A stretch of 64,000 nt of DNA from Streptomyces bikiniensis (GTDB lineage: Bacteria; Actinomycetota; Actinomycetes; Streptomycetales; Streptomycetaceae). Where the stretch lies: the NCBI GenBank assembly GCA_000716465.1, contig JNWL01000005.1:186001-250000 (forward strand), written 5' to 3'. Of the stretch, positions 10,275-18,510 are shown in pieces (the stretch's first letter is position 1; each line of letters starts with the position of its first letter). The notes below the pieces were generated by a model. The model worked only from the letters and a program-made list of their open reading frames with translations, was not told where the DNA came from and did not search any database. The position numbers and the translations under genes are program-made.

Positions 10275-11210
10275 TCAGGCCCGACCGTCCTGGGCCCTCG
10301 CCAGCCAGTCGGAGGCCGCCATGAACTCCCCGTCCGAAGTGCCGCGCCGCAGCACCCGCACGTCCTCGACCGCGACGCCCGCCCTCGGATACGAGCCGAG
10401 GAACCGCACCTTGGGGCAGATCCGCTTGAGCCCCATCAGCGCCTCGCCCACCCGCCGGTCCGCGATATGGCCCTCGGCGTCCACGGCGAAGCAGTAGTTC
10501 CCGATCCCCGCCCCCGTGGGACGGGACTGAATCAGCATCAGGTTCACCCCGCGCACCGCGAATTCCTGGAGCAGTTCGAGGAGGGCACCCGGATGATCGT
10601 CACCCAGCCACAGCACCACCGAGGTCTTGTCCGCACCCGTCGGGGCCGCGGGCCGGGCCGGCCGGCCCACGAGCACGAACCGCGTCTCGGCGTTCTCCGC
10701 GTCGTGGATCTCGGTCACAAGGGCTTCGAGCCCGTACGTCGCCGCCGCGAACTCCCCCGCGAAGGCGGCGTCGAAGCGGCCCTCCCGCACCAGCCGGGCC
10801 CCGTCCGCGTTGGACGCGGCCGACTCCCACACCGCGTCGGGCAGGTGCTTCCGCAGCCAGTTGCGGACCTGCGGCTGGGCCACCGGGTGGCCCGTGACCG
10901 TCTTGATCTCCGAGAGCTCGGTCCCGGGCCGGACGAGGAGCGCGAAGGCGATCGGCAGCAGCACCTCGCGGTAGATCATCAGCGGTTCGCCGGAGGCCAG
11001 TTCGTCCAGGGTCGCGGTCACCCCGCCCTCGACCGAGTTCTCGATCGGGACGAGCGCGGCGGCGGCCTCCCCGTTCCGTACGGCGTCGAGGGCGGCGGGG
11101 ACCGAGACCATGGGGACGAGTTCCCGCGTCGCGGCCTCGGGCAGCGTGCGCAGCGCCGCTTCGGTGAAGGTGCCTTCGGGACCGAGATAGGTGTATCGGG
11201 TGGCGGACAT
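10275..11210 (-). CDS. pheA: Prephenate dehydratase
   Basis: A 311-residue monofunctional prephenate dehydratase that converts prephenate to phenylpyruvate in phenylalanine synthesis. The start is MSATRYTYLGPEGTFTEAAL. The catalytic domain carries IENSVEGGV, TGHPVAQPQ, SNADGARLV and the catalytic Thr-Arg-Phe (AETRFVLVG). A C-terminal ACT domain with LIQSRPTG provides phenylalanine feedback control. There is no chorismate mutase domain, as is usual in actinobacteria. It stands alone, with the DnaA-box cluster downstream. Confidence 0.96.
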   Translation of the reverse strand: MSATRYTYLGPEGTFTEAALRTLPEAATRELVPMVSVPAALDAVRNGEAAAALVPIENSVEGGVTATLDELASGEPLMIYREVLLPIAFALLVRPGTELSEIKTVTGHPVAQPQVRNWLRKHLPDAVWESAASNADGARLVREGRFDAAFAGEFAAATYGLEALVTEIHDAENAETRFVLVGRPARPAAPTGADKTSVVLWLGDDHPGALLELLQEFAVRGVNLMLIQSRPTGAGIGNYCFAVDAEGHIADRRVGEALMGLKRICPKVRFLGSYPRAGVAVEDVRVLRRGTSDGEFMAASDWLARAQDGRA

Positions 11211-11288
11211 GCCGTCACCCTAATGGTCCCGGGGAACCGCCGTCCGCCGTCCGCCGGACGTCTCGCGTCGCTCGCCGTCCGGGTGGCC

Positions 11289-12575
11289 TCACGCCTCCAG
11301 GAGGCGCTGGCCCACGTACTCGCCCTCGGCGGGGCCGCCCGGCACCGCGAAGAGGCCACTGGCCTCGTGGCGGATGAACGGGGACAGCGCGTCGCCCCGG
11401 TCGAGCTTGCGCTGCACCGGGACGAAGCCCCGGAGCGGATCGGCCTGCCAGCAGATGAAGAGGAGACCGGCGTCCGGCGTCCCGTCCGGACCGATGCCGT
11501 CGTGGAAGGAGAACGGCCTGCGCAGCATCGCCGCCCCGCCGTTCTGTTCGGGGGCGGAGATCCGGGCGTGGGCGTTGTCCGGGATGACCGTCCCGCCGTC
11601 GGGGCCGCGCTTGTCCAGGTCGAGCTCGGTGGTCTCGGTGCCGCCGGTGAGCGGGGCCCCGTCGGACTTCCGGCGCCCGATCACCTTCTCCTGCGCGCCC
11701 AGGGGCAGCTTCTCCCAGTCGTCCAGGAGCATCCGGATCCGGCGCACCACCGCGTACGAACCGCCGGCCATCCACTCCTCGGCGCCGGTGGCCCCGGCCG
11801 GGACGAAGATCCGCCGGTCGAAGTCGGGTTCGGCGGGCTTCGGGTTGCGGGTGCCGTCGACCTGGCCCATGAGGTTGCGGGCGGTCATCGGCCGCGCGGT
11901 GGCGCCGGCCGAGCGATTGAAACCGTTCATCTGCCAGCGCACCCGGGCCGCGTCCCCCGCGTCCTTCTGCACGGCCCGCAGCGCGTGGAAGGCGACGAGG
12001 GCGTCGTCGGCACCGATCTGCACCCACAGATCGCCCCCCGAGCGCCGGGGGTCCAGGGCGTCCGAGGAGAAGGCCGGCAGCGGGTCCAGCCCGGCGGGGC
12101 GCCGGGCGGCGAGGCCGGTGCGGTCGAAGAAGGTGCGGCCGAAGCCGAAGGTGACCGTGAGGGAGGAGGGACCCGCGTCGAGCGCGACCCCGGTGTCCTG
12201 CGCCGGGGCCTTGCCTGCCATCAGCGTCTTCGCCGTGGCCGACCAGCGGCGCATCAGGGCGACGGCCTCCTTGCGCCCGGCTCCGGGGGCGAGGTCGAAG
12301 GCGACCAGATGGCCGCGGGACTGGAGGGGAGTGGTGATGCCCGCCTGATGTTTCCCGTGAAACATCACCTCGGTCGAGCCGACGGTGGTCAGGGCCGCCG
12401 GGCCTCCGGCTCCGTTCGCGGAGGCGGTGCCGTCGCCGGAGAAGGCCGCCGAGATCCCGGCGCCGCCGGCCGCGCCGACGACCAGACCGGCCGCGCCCAC
12501 CGCGCCGACGGTGCCGAGCAGCCGTCGCCGGGAGATCTCAAGGTTGTCGCGCTCGCTGATGTCGCTCTCGCTCAC
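11289..12575 (-). CDS. dtpA: Tat-exported DyP-type heme peroxidase (DtpA/EfeB-like)
   Basis: A 428-residue dye-decolorising peroxidase. The N-terminal Tat signal is SRRRLLG followed by a hydrophobic stretch. The heme-peroxidase signature GXXDG appears as MGQVDGTRNP with the catalytic Asp. The axial His is in PDNAHARIS and the distal Arg in LRRPFSFHDG. It starts at GTG 12575 and is the last gene of the copper operon, seven bases after copCD. In S. lividans the equivalent gene, dtpA, next to sco and ecuC, is needed for maturation of the copper oxidase GlxA and for morphogenesis. The same role is likely here by context. A role in heme-iron release (EfeB) is the main alternative. Confidence 0.92.
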   Translation of the reverse strand: MSESDISERDNLEISRRRLLGTVGAVGAAGLVVGAAGGAGISAAFSGDGTASANGAGGPAALTTVGSTEVMFHGKHQAGITTPLQSRGHLVAFDLAPGAGRKEAVALMRRWSATAKTLMAGKAPAQDTGVALDAGPSSLTVTFGFGRTFFDRTGLAARRPAGLDPLPAFSSDALDPRRSGGDLWVQIGADDALVAFHALRAVQKDAGDAARVRWQMNGFNRSAGATARPMTARNLMGQVDGTRNPKPAEPDFDRRIFVPAGATGAEEWMAGGSYAVVRRIRMLLDDWEKLPLGAQEKVIGRRKSDGAPLTGGTETTELDLDKRGPDGGTVIPDNAHARISAPEQNGGAAMLRRPFSFHDGIGPDGTPDAGLLFICWQADPLRGFVPVQRKLDRGDALSPFIRHEASGLFAVPGGPAEGEYVGQRLLEA

Positions 12576-12581
12576 GGGGGG

Positions 12582-14618
12582 TCAGCCGATCTTCACGTTC
12601 TTGTCGATGGTGGTCTGGTCGATGTCGGAGGTGCGGACGGTCACCTGGATCCGCCACTCGCCGGGCATCGGGATCTGCACGCCGCTCGCGCTCCAGTGTC
12701 CGGCCTGAATGCGGTCGGGGGCGACGGGCAGCGGGCCCACGTCCTTCGCCTCCAGGGTGAGGGCGACCTTGACCTCGGGGATGTCCAGCGGCTTGCCGTC
12801 GGGGCGCTCGACATAGATGTGGAGCCCGTTGGCGCCGGTGCGGCCGGGGTCGAGGCTGAGCCGGACGACGCCCTTGCCGTCGACGCCACCGGTGTCGAAG
12901 GGCAGCTGGACGTCGACGGGCCGGTCGGGCACGGCGGCGGGGCCGGAGGCGGAGGTGGACCGTCCGGCCTCCTCCTCGGTGCGGCCGGGTTCGGTCGCGG
13001 TGAGGACGGTGGTCACGACGAGGAGGACGACGGCGACGGCGGCCTCGGTCAGCACCGAGCGGCGCAGTCCGGACCGTTCGGGGTCGGCGTCCCGCTCCCG
13101 CTTGCGCCGGGCGGTGGCGACGGCGGCCCGCTGCCGGGCGAGCTGGGCGGCCCGCTCGGGGTCGACGGCGGGGGCCGCTCCGGACCCCTCTTCGGCCCCG
13201 GAGCCTTCGCCGTCCTCACCGTCCTCGCCATTCTCGGGGCCTTCGCTGTCCTCGGGGTCTTCCGCTTCTCGGGCGCCCTTCGCCTCCTCGGCGCCCTCCG
13301 TCGCCTTCGTCGCCGCGTTCTCCGCGTCCTCTGCGTTCTCTGCGTTCTCTGCGTTCTCCGCCTTCTCCGCCGAAGGGAGGTCCGCCAGTCGCTGGGTCCA
13401 GCGGCGGGAGATCCAGGCGATCCCGACGAGGACGCCCATCAGGCCGATCTTGACGAGGAGGAGCTGCCCGTAACGGGTGCCGGTCAGGGCGGACCAGGAG
13501 CCGACCTGCCGCCAGGACTGGTAGAGCCCGGTGGCCGCGAGGACGGCCACGGAGGTGAAGGCGACCTTGGAGAAGCGCTCGACCGCGGCGCGTTCGACGG
13601 AGGGCGCCCGGTGGAGGGCGACGAGCAGCACGGTGAGGCCGCCGAGCCAGGCGGCCACGGCGAGGAGGTGCAGGATGTCCACGGGCATGGCGACGCCCGG
13701 CTGGATTCCGGTCGAGGCGTGCTCGGCCAGGGCCCAGGTGCCGGCGATCCCGGTGGCCACCACGGTGCCGCCGATGCCGAGGCCGAAGACGAGGTCCTTC
13801 TTCTCCTTCGGGTCGGTGCGCCGGGTGTAGGAGCCGAAGAGGACGGCCACGAAGAGCGCGGCCGCGCCGAGGAGCAGCAGCCGGGAGGTGAGCGCGGCCC
13901 CGGTCTTCGTCTCCAGGACGCTCTTCAGGCCCGCCAGGTCGAAGGCGTCGGAGAGTTCGCCGGAGCCGGTGTACGGGTTGCGCAGGAGCAGCATCGCCAG
14001 CGTGGCGCCGGTGAGGACGAGCCAGGCCCGCACCACCGTCTGCTGCACCGGGCGGACGCCCGCGCCGCGCGGCCAGCAGACCAGGACGAAGGCGCCGCCG
14101 CCGACGAGGACGGCGAAACCGGCGTACGAGAGGTAGCGCGCGATCCCGTAGAGGGCGCCGACGAGTCCGCCGCCGGGCTCCCGGTCGGGCAGCGCGACGG
14201 AGGTGGCGGAGGGGGCCCCGATGGAGAAGGTGAAGGCGCCGGCGATGGGGTGGCTGTCGGCCGAGACGGTCTGCCAGGCCACGGTGTACGTGCCGTCGGG
14301 CAGACCGGCGCGGAGCTCCACCCCGTACCGGACGACGGAGCCGCTGCACAGGTCGCGTATCTCGCCGGTGTCGGCCCGCCGCCCCGCCGGGTCGAGGACC
14401 CGGATGGAGTCGGCGCTCATGGCGACCTGCTCGGAGAAGGTCAGGTTGACCTCCTTGGGCGCGGTGGCGACCACCGACCCGTCCTTCGGGTCGCTGCCGG
14501 TGAGCGCCGCGTGCGCGGAGGCGGGCGCGGCGCCGGCGAGCAGCGTGCCGAGGAGCGCGGCCGCGAGGATCAGCAGCCGTGCCAGGGCGGTACCGAGGCG
14601 CGGGGCGGTGGTCGTCAT
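12582..14618 (-). CDS. CopC-CopD fusion protein, copper transport
   Basis: A 678-residue fusion. A signal peptide ends at ASA, and mature His follows (HAALTGSDPKDGSVV), the Cu-binding N-terminus of CopC, domain about residues 35-130. A CopD-type membrane domain with eight or nine helices occupies about 155-430. A highly acidic, repetitive linker (AENAENAENAEDAENA then Glu/Asp/Gly-rich) of about 90 residues follows. The last membrane helix and an extracellular YtkA-like beta domain near the C-terminus complete the protein. It is the fourth gene of the copper operon and probably imports or handles copper for extracellular cuproenzymes. The linker is encoded by imperfect short tandem repeats. 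Confidence 0.88.
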   Translation of the reverse strand: MTTTAPRLGTALARLLILAAALLGTLLAGAAPASAHAALTGSDPKDGSVVATAPKEVNLTFSEQVAMSADSIRVLDPAGRRADTGEIRDLCSGSVVRYGVELRAGLPDGTYTVAWQTVSADSHPIAGAFTFSIGAPSATSVALPDREPGGGLVGALYGIARYLSYAGFAVLVGGGAFVLVCWPRGAGVRPVQQTVVRAWLVLTGATLAMLLLRNPYTGSGELSDAFDLAGLKSVLETKTGAALTSRLLLLGAAALFVAVLFGSYTRRTDPKEKKDLVFGLGIGGTVVATGIAGTWALAEHASTGIQPGVAMPVDILHLLAVAAWLGGLTVLLVALHRAPSVERAAVERFSKVAFTSVAVLAATGLYQSWRQVGSWSALTGTRYGQLLLVKIGLMGVLVGIAWISRRWTQRLADLPSAEKAENAENAENAEDAENAATKATEGAEEAKGAREAEDPEDSEGPENGEDGEDGEGSGAEEGSGAAPAVDPERAAQLARQRAAVATARRKRERDADPERSGLRRSVLTEAAVAVVLLVVTTVLTATEPGRTEEEAGRSTSASGPAAVPDRPVDVQLPFDTGGVDGKGVVRLSLDPGRTGANGLHIYVERPDGKPLDIPEVKVALTLEAKDVGPLPVAPDRIQAGHWSASGVQIPMPGEWRIQVTVRTSDIDQTTIDKNVKIG

Positions 14619-14642
14619 CTCTGGGTCACTCCGTCAACGCGT

Positions 14643-15113
14643 TCAGTGCTGCTGCGGGTTGTGGTTGGCGGCCTCGACGGGGAGGTCGACCTTGATCGGG
14701 TCGGACTTCTCGAAGTGGAGCTCGACGCTGACCTTGTCGCCCTGCTCGGGCTTCTCCTTCAGCGACATGAACATGATGTGGTTGCCCCCGCGTGCCAGGG
14801 AGAGCTTCCCGTTCGCGGGGATGTCGAAGAACTTCACCTCCTGCATCTTCTGGTTCTTCGTCTCGTGGATCGTCACGTCGTCCGAGATCGGGCTGGTGAC
14901 GGAGGTCAGCCGGTCCGCCGTGTCGCCGTCGTTGGTGATGGTGAGGAAGCCGCCGGCCATGTCCGTCACCGGCTTGGGCATGAACGCGCCGCTGACCTTC
15001 AGTTCGGGCTTTCCGGACCCGGACGGGGAACCGTCCGATGACGAGCACCCGGTCAGCGCGAGCGAGGCGGCGAGCGCCACGGCGGCGGACAGGGCGGTGG
15101 TGCGGCGGTTCAC
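14643..15113 (-). CDS. Extracellular copper chaperone, PCu(A)C family (ECuC)
   Basis: A 156-residue lipoprotein-like protein. The signal peptide ends in a lipobox (LALTGC at about residues 19-24). The cupredoxin-like domain holds the Cu(I) ligand set: His in IHETKNQKMQEV, the two Met that follow, and His-Met in NHIMFM. A second Met/His-rich pattern lies at the C-terminus (ANHNPQQH). The GTG start overlaps the stop of the Sco gene (GTGA). In S. lividans the neighbouring ECuC and Sco proteins pass copper to cytochrome oxidase and other cuproenzymes. Confidence 0.9.
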   Translation of the reverse strand: MNRRTTALSAAVALAASLALTGCSSSDGSPSGSGKPELKVSGAFMPKPVTDMAGGFLTITNDGDTADRLTSVTSPISDDVTIHETKNQKMQEVKFFDIPANGKLSLARGGNHIMFMSLKEKPEQGDKVSVELHFEKSDPIKVDLPVEAANHNPQQH

Positions 15114-15847
15114 GGGTTCTCCCCCTTGACGAGCTTCGGCAGGTCCTCGGCGTACTGCTCGGCGGTCGTGTCCTCGCCGTACAGGACGTAGCCCTGGTCG
15201 GTCGTGGGCGAGAAGGCGATCACCTGGGCCCCGTGCATGGAGACGACCTTGCCGTCCTTCTCCTTCTTCGGCGGGTCGATCCCGATGCCGATCTGGCGGG
15301 CCCCCGCCTGGATGGCGGAGAACTCGCCGGTGAGACCGGTGAAGGAGGGGTCGCCTGCGGCGGGCAGCCACTTGGCGAGCTCGGCGGAGGTGTCCCGCTC
15401 GGGGTCGGTGGTGACGAAGACGACCTGGAGTTTGTCCTGGTCGGCCTTGGGGAGCTGCTTCCTGGCGATGGCGATGTTGCTCATCGTCATGGGGCAGACG
15501 TCGGGACAGTGCGTGTAGCCGAAGTAGATCAGGGTCGGCTTGCCCTTGGTGCGCTCGCGCAGGTCGTACTTCTCGCCCTTGGTGTCGGTGAGGACGAGCG
15601 CGGGCTTGTCGTACGGCCGGTCCAGGACGGTCGCGGCCTTGGTGGAGTCGGTGCCGCCGGAGACCTCGGCGACGGAACCGTTGCCCGTGCCGGAGGTCTT
15701 GCCGTCGCCGAGGCCGACGGCCGCGGTGACGCCGATCGCCGCGACGATCGCGGCCGTGGCGATGAGCAGCGGGGTGCGTCGGCCCGGGCGGCCCGGGCGA
15801 GCCGGACCGCCCTCGGACCCGGGGGTGTTCGTCTTCTGTGCGGACAT
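15110..15847 (-). CDS. Sco1/SenC-family copper metallochaperone
   Basis: A 245-residue membrane-anchored thioredoxin-like protein. A single N-terminal helix spans about residues 27-46. The copper-binding CxxxC motif is in FGYTHCPDVCPMTMSNI, and a probable third ligand His is in SMHGAQVIAF. These ligands assemble the CuA centre of cytochrome c oxidase. It starts at ATG 15847, is 39 bp downstream of the ycnI-like gene and overlaps ecuC by four bases, so it is co-transcribed with the copper genes. Confidence 0.93.
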   Translation of the reverse strand: MSAQKTNTPGSEGGPARPGRPGRRTPLLIATAAIVAAIGVTAAVGLGDGKTSGTGNGSVAEVSGGTDSTKAATVLDRPYDKPALVLTDTKGEKYDLRERTKGKPTLIYFGYTHCPDVCPMTMSNIAIARKQLPKADQDKLQVVFVTTDPERDTSAELAKWLPAAGDPSFTGLTGEFSAIQAGARQIGIGIDPPKKEKDGKVVSMHGAQVIAFSPTTDQGYVLYGEDTTAEQYAEDLPKLVKGENP

Positions 15848-15886
15848 GCTGTTTCTTTCCGTGTCCTTCGGGAGGGAGTACGGCCG

Positions 15887-16681
15887 TCAGGCCGAGCGGC
15901 GGCGGCCGGCGAGGACGCCGAAGGCCACACCGGCCACGCCGACGAGGATGCCGACGACGCCGAGGATCCGAGCAGTGGTGTCGGAGGAGGAAGAGGAAGC
16001 CGCTGCGGCCTTCTCCTCGTGGTCGCCCGCCTTGTCGTCGTGACCGGACTTCTCCCCCGTGGAGGCGGAGGCGGTGGCCGTCGCGGACGGCGCGGCGCCG
16101 CCGTGGTGGTCGTCGGACGCCGCGGAGAGCTTCAGGACGGGGGCCGGGTTCTGCGGCTCCTCCGCACCCTCCTTCTGCTCCTCGATCCAGCGCACGACCT
16201 CCTTGTTGGAGTACGTCTGGATCGACTTGAGGACCAGCTGGTCGGCGTCCTCGGGCAGCTGCCCGAGGGAGAGCGGGAAGGTCTGGAAGAAGCCGGGCTC
16301 GATGCCCGAGCCGTCGGCGGTCCAGGTGACCTTGGAGACGGCCTCGTTGATCTTCCTGCCGTGCAGCTCCAGCGGCTTGTCGAGCTTGCTCTTCGTGACC
16401 TCGGCCTTCCAGCCGGGGACGGGCTGCGGCATGACGGAGGCGAGCGGGTGGTCGAGCGGGAAGTTGACCTCCAGCTTCACGGTGGAGGCGTTGTCGCGCT
16501 CGTTCGGCACCTTGATGTTGACGGTCGCGTAGCCGCCCTTGGCGGCCTCGCCCTGCGGCTGCACGCTGACGTGCGCGAAGGCGGTGCCGGAGAGGAGCAC
16601 GACGGAGGAGAGGGCGATGCCCCCGGCGAGGGCGGCGCGGGTGGCGGAGACGCGGCGGGCGGGGGTACGGGAAACGCTCAT
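15887..16681 (-). CDS. YcnI-like copper-binding protein (DUF1775)
   Basis: A 264-residue exported protein. The signal peptide ends at TAFA, and the mature protein starts HVSVQPQGEAAKGGYATV, where the first His and a conserved Trp form the Cu(II) site of YcnI. The DUF1775 domain covers about residues 37-175. A Ser/Asp/His-rich linker and a C-terminal membrane anchor follow (ILGVVGILVGVAGVAFGVLAG with basic tail). It is the first gene of the copper operon, upstream of sco, ecuC, copCD and dtpA, and probably sequesters or delivers Cu(II) outside the cell. Confidence 0.9.
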   Translation of the reverse strand: MSVSRTPARRVSATRAALAGGIALSSVVLLSGTAFAHVSVQPQGEAAKGGYATVNIKVPNERDNASTVKLEVNFPLDHPLASVMPQPVPGWKAEVTKSKLDKPLELHGRKINEAVSKVTWTADGSGIEPGFFQTFPLSLGQLPEDADQLVLKSIQTYSNKEVVRWIEEQKEGAEEPQNPAPVLKLSAASDDHHGGAAPSATATASASTGEKSGHDDKAGDHEEKAAAASSSSSDTTARILGVVGILVGVAGVAFGVLAGRRRSA

Positions 16682-16885
16682 GACGGGACACTCCAGCTCG
16701 GAGAGGAACGGAACAGGACGGTGACGCCCGGCACGCCGGAACGGAAGACCCGGAACGGGAAACCCGGAACGGAGGAACCAGAACGGAAGACCCGGAACGG
16801 GAGACCCGAAGGGGACCCGAACGACGGAGAACCCGGGCGGGCGCGCGCGGACGAACGCGGTCCCGCTCCTGTCGAGCGGACCGCG
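16682..16885. repeat. Leader region of the copper operon with short tandem repeats
   Basis: There is no gene in this 204-bp gap. Between about 16735 and 16815, GGAACGG(G/A)A(G/A)ACCC-like units recur four to five times. The copper operon promoter must lie here or inside the repeats. No CsoR- or CopY-type operator was recognised. Confidence 0.65.
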
Positions 16886-17671
16886 TCAGGCTGCGAGGAC
16901 GCAGTCGGCGGCCGGCGGGCCGCGCCTGATCACCGTGTCCCTGAGCGCCTCGGCCACCGGCGGCGGCGAGGTGTCGGAGGCCGTGCGGAGGGCCCGCCGG
17001 GGCGCGGTGCTCGCCGCCGACGGCAGCCCGGCGAGCAGCATCCGTACGAGACGGAGCGCGGCCCGCAGGGACCGGACCCGGGCGTGCTCCGCGAGCTCCG
17101 CCGCCCCCTGCTCGGAGAGTTCGACGAGCCGGCCGAGGGCGCGGTCGCCGCGCCGCAGCAGCCAGCCCGTGGCCAGGGCGGCGAGAAGGTGCCCCAGGAG
17201 CATGGGCAGACCGGGCAGCAGGCCGTCGGCGGGGGCCGCCGGCGCGGCGGCCGCGCCGTGCCCTGCGTGGGTGTATGCGGCGGCCGGGTCGAGCCCGGCG
17301 TCGGTGAGGATCCTGGTGGCGTCGGTGGGGGTGAGGGACGTGGCCCCGACCCCGCAGACCAGCCGCGCCGCCGTCCGGACGAGGGCGTCGTCGGCCTGGG
17401 CGCCCAGGGCGAGCCGGTGCTGCCCGAGGCCGAAGAGGACGTGCAGTCCGAGCTGCCCGGCCGCGAGGGCGCCGACGACGGAGCCGAGGGAGCGTTCACG
17501 TCCGCCGAAGAGGACGGCGCACCCGAAGACGCCGAGGAAGCCGGCGACCAGGGACCAGGGGGCGACGCCCGCGCACGCCGCGAGGGCGTGGCCCAGCGCG
17601 GACAGCACGACGCAGACCGCGGTGAACACCGCGGCCCTCAGCAGCCGTGGAGCGAGCGCGGGGGCAGACAT
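16886..17671 (-). CDS. Conserved hypothetical membrane protein
   Basis: A 261-residue protein starting MSAPALAPRLLRAAVFTAV, with about five hydrophobic segments in the first 175 residues and a polar, Ala/Arg-rich tail. A 37-residue upstream extension is open but runs into the divergent promoter, so ATG 17671 is preferred. Several His residues occur in the loops (GLGQHRLALG, AYTHAGHGAAAA, LLGHLLAAL), which could bind metal. It lies upstream of the copper operon in the same orientation, so a copper role is an inference from position only. I do not recognise the family. Confidence 0.7.
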   Translation of the reverse strand: MSAPALAPRLLRAAVFTAVCVVLSALGHALAACAGVAPWSLVAGFLGVFGCAVLFGGRERSLGSVVGALAAGQLGLHVLFGLGQHRLALGAQADDALVRTAARLVCGVGATSLTPTDATRILTDAGLDPAAAYTHAGHGAAAAPAAPADGLLPGLPMLLGHLLAALATGWLLRRGDRALGRLVELSEQGAAELAEHARVRSLRAALRLVRMLLAGLPSAASTAPRRALRTASDTSPPPVAEALRDTVIRRGPPAADCVLAA

Positions 17672-17928
17672 GGCGGGCCCATCATCGCACCACGCCCCCC
17701 ACCGCGGTACGGCAGGTCCGGAAGGTCGCACTTGGGGCTCTGGGGTCGCCCCTGGGTCTCTTGAGGCTCTTCGGGGCGACATACACCGGTTCCCCGGCCC
17801 CGGGCATCCGCCGAACGAGCGCTCTTGACGCCCCCGGGCGCTTACGAAGCCTCCCGTACGGCAATACGTATCGGTACGTCGGGCTGCCGGGCCACCGGTC
17901 CGCCGAGCCTATGCCGGGAGGCTGGAGC

Positions 17929-18420
17929 ATGAGCATCTGGTGGTCACTCCATCTGCGGCGCGAAGCCGCGAGCGTGCCGCTCGCGCGCCGGCTTCTGCTG
18001 GGGACGATGGAGACGGCGGGAGTCGATCCCGACGTGTCGTACGAGCTGTCCGTGGCGCTGACCGAGGCGTGTGCGAACGCGGTCGAGCACGGCGGCGCGG
18101 GCGCGGCCCCCAACGCGGGGCCGGACGGGACCGGTCCGGACGGAGCCGGTCCGGGCGGGGCGCTCCCGGGCGCCTACCGGGTGACGGCGTACCTGGACGG
18201 CGAGACCTGCCGCATCGAGGTGGCCGACTCGGGGCCCGGCTTCCCGTACGCGGAGCTCCCCGTGGCCCCCTCGGACGCCGAGCACGGGCGCGGGATGCGG
18301 CTGATCGAGGAGCTCTCCGACCACGTGCAGTTCGGCAACCGCTCGGGCCGGGGCGGCGCGGTGGTCAGCTTCGACAAGATCCTGAAGTGGAAGGACGCCC
18401 CCTCCCTCCTCATGGCGTGA
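17929..18420 (+). CDS. RsbW-like ATP-binding protein (anti-sigma factor type HATPase)
   Basis: A 163-residue single-domain GHKL ATPase: N-box ELSVALTEACANAVEHGG, G1 VADSGPGFPY and G2 HGRGMRLIEEL. This form is typical of the many Streptomyces RsbW-type kinases/anti-sigma factors. A Gly/Ala/Pro insert (about residues 60-83) separates N-box and G1. ATG 17929 has GGGAGG upstream; ATG 17911 is an alternative. There is no linked sigma or antagonist gene, so the partner is unknown. It could act with the PP2C phosphatase at 20141 or the sigma factors at 55972 and 57121. Confidence 0.88.
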   Translation: MSIWWSLHLRREAASVPLARRLLLGTMETAGVDPDVSYELSVALTEACANAVEHGGAGAAPNAGPDGTGPDGAGPGGALPGAYRVTAYLDGETCRIEVADSGPGFPYAELPVAPSDAEHGRGMRLIEELSDHVQFGNRSGRGGAVVSFDKILKWKDAPSLLMA

Positions 18421-18453
18421 GCCCCCGGGACGCGGAAGGCGCACGGGTACGGA

Positions 18454-18489
18454 GAAGGACCCCCGCCGGTCGGTCGGCGGAGGCCCTTC
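18454..18489. terminator. Bidirectional hairpin terminator
   Basis: The inverted repeat GAAGGACCCCCGCCG / CGGCGGAGGCCCTTC has a 6-base loop, with two positions pairing by G-U. It lies between the convergent anti-sigma-type gene and pepP. Confidence 0.75.
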
Positions 18490-18510
18490 GTGTTCCAACG
18501 TACGCGGAGG

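Noticed and set aside
10230..15041. Very long plus-strand open frame across pheA, dtpA and copCD
   Set aside because: It is the antisense of three well-supported minus-strand genes. High GC keeps the frame open, and the product is low-complexity and matches nothing.
17672..17782. 37-residue N-terminal extension of the membrane protein at 16886
   Set aside because: It would occupy the promoter of the divergent anti-sigma-type gene and adds a polar tail without a ribosome-binding site.
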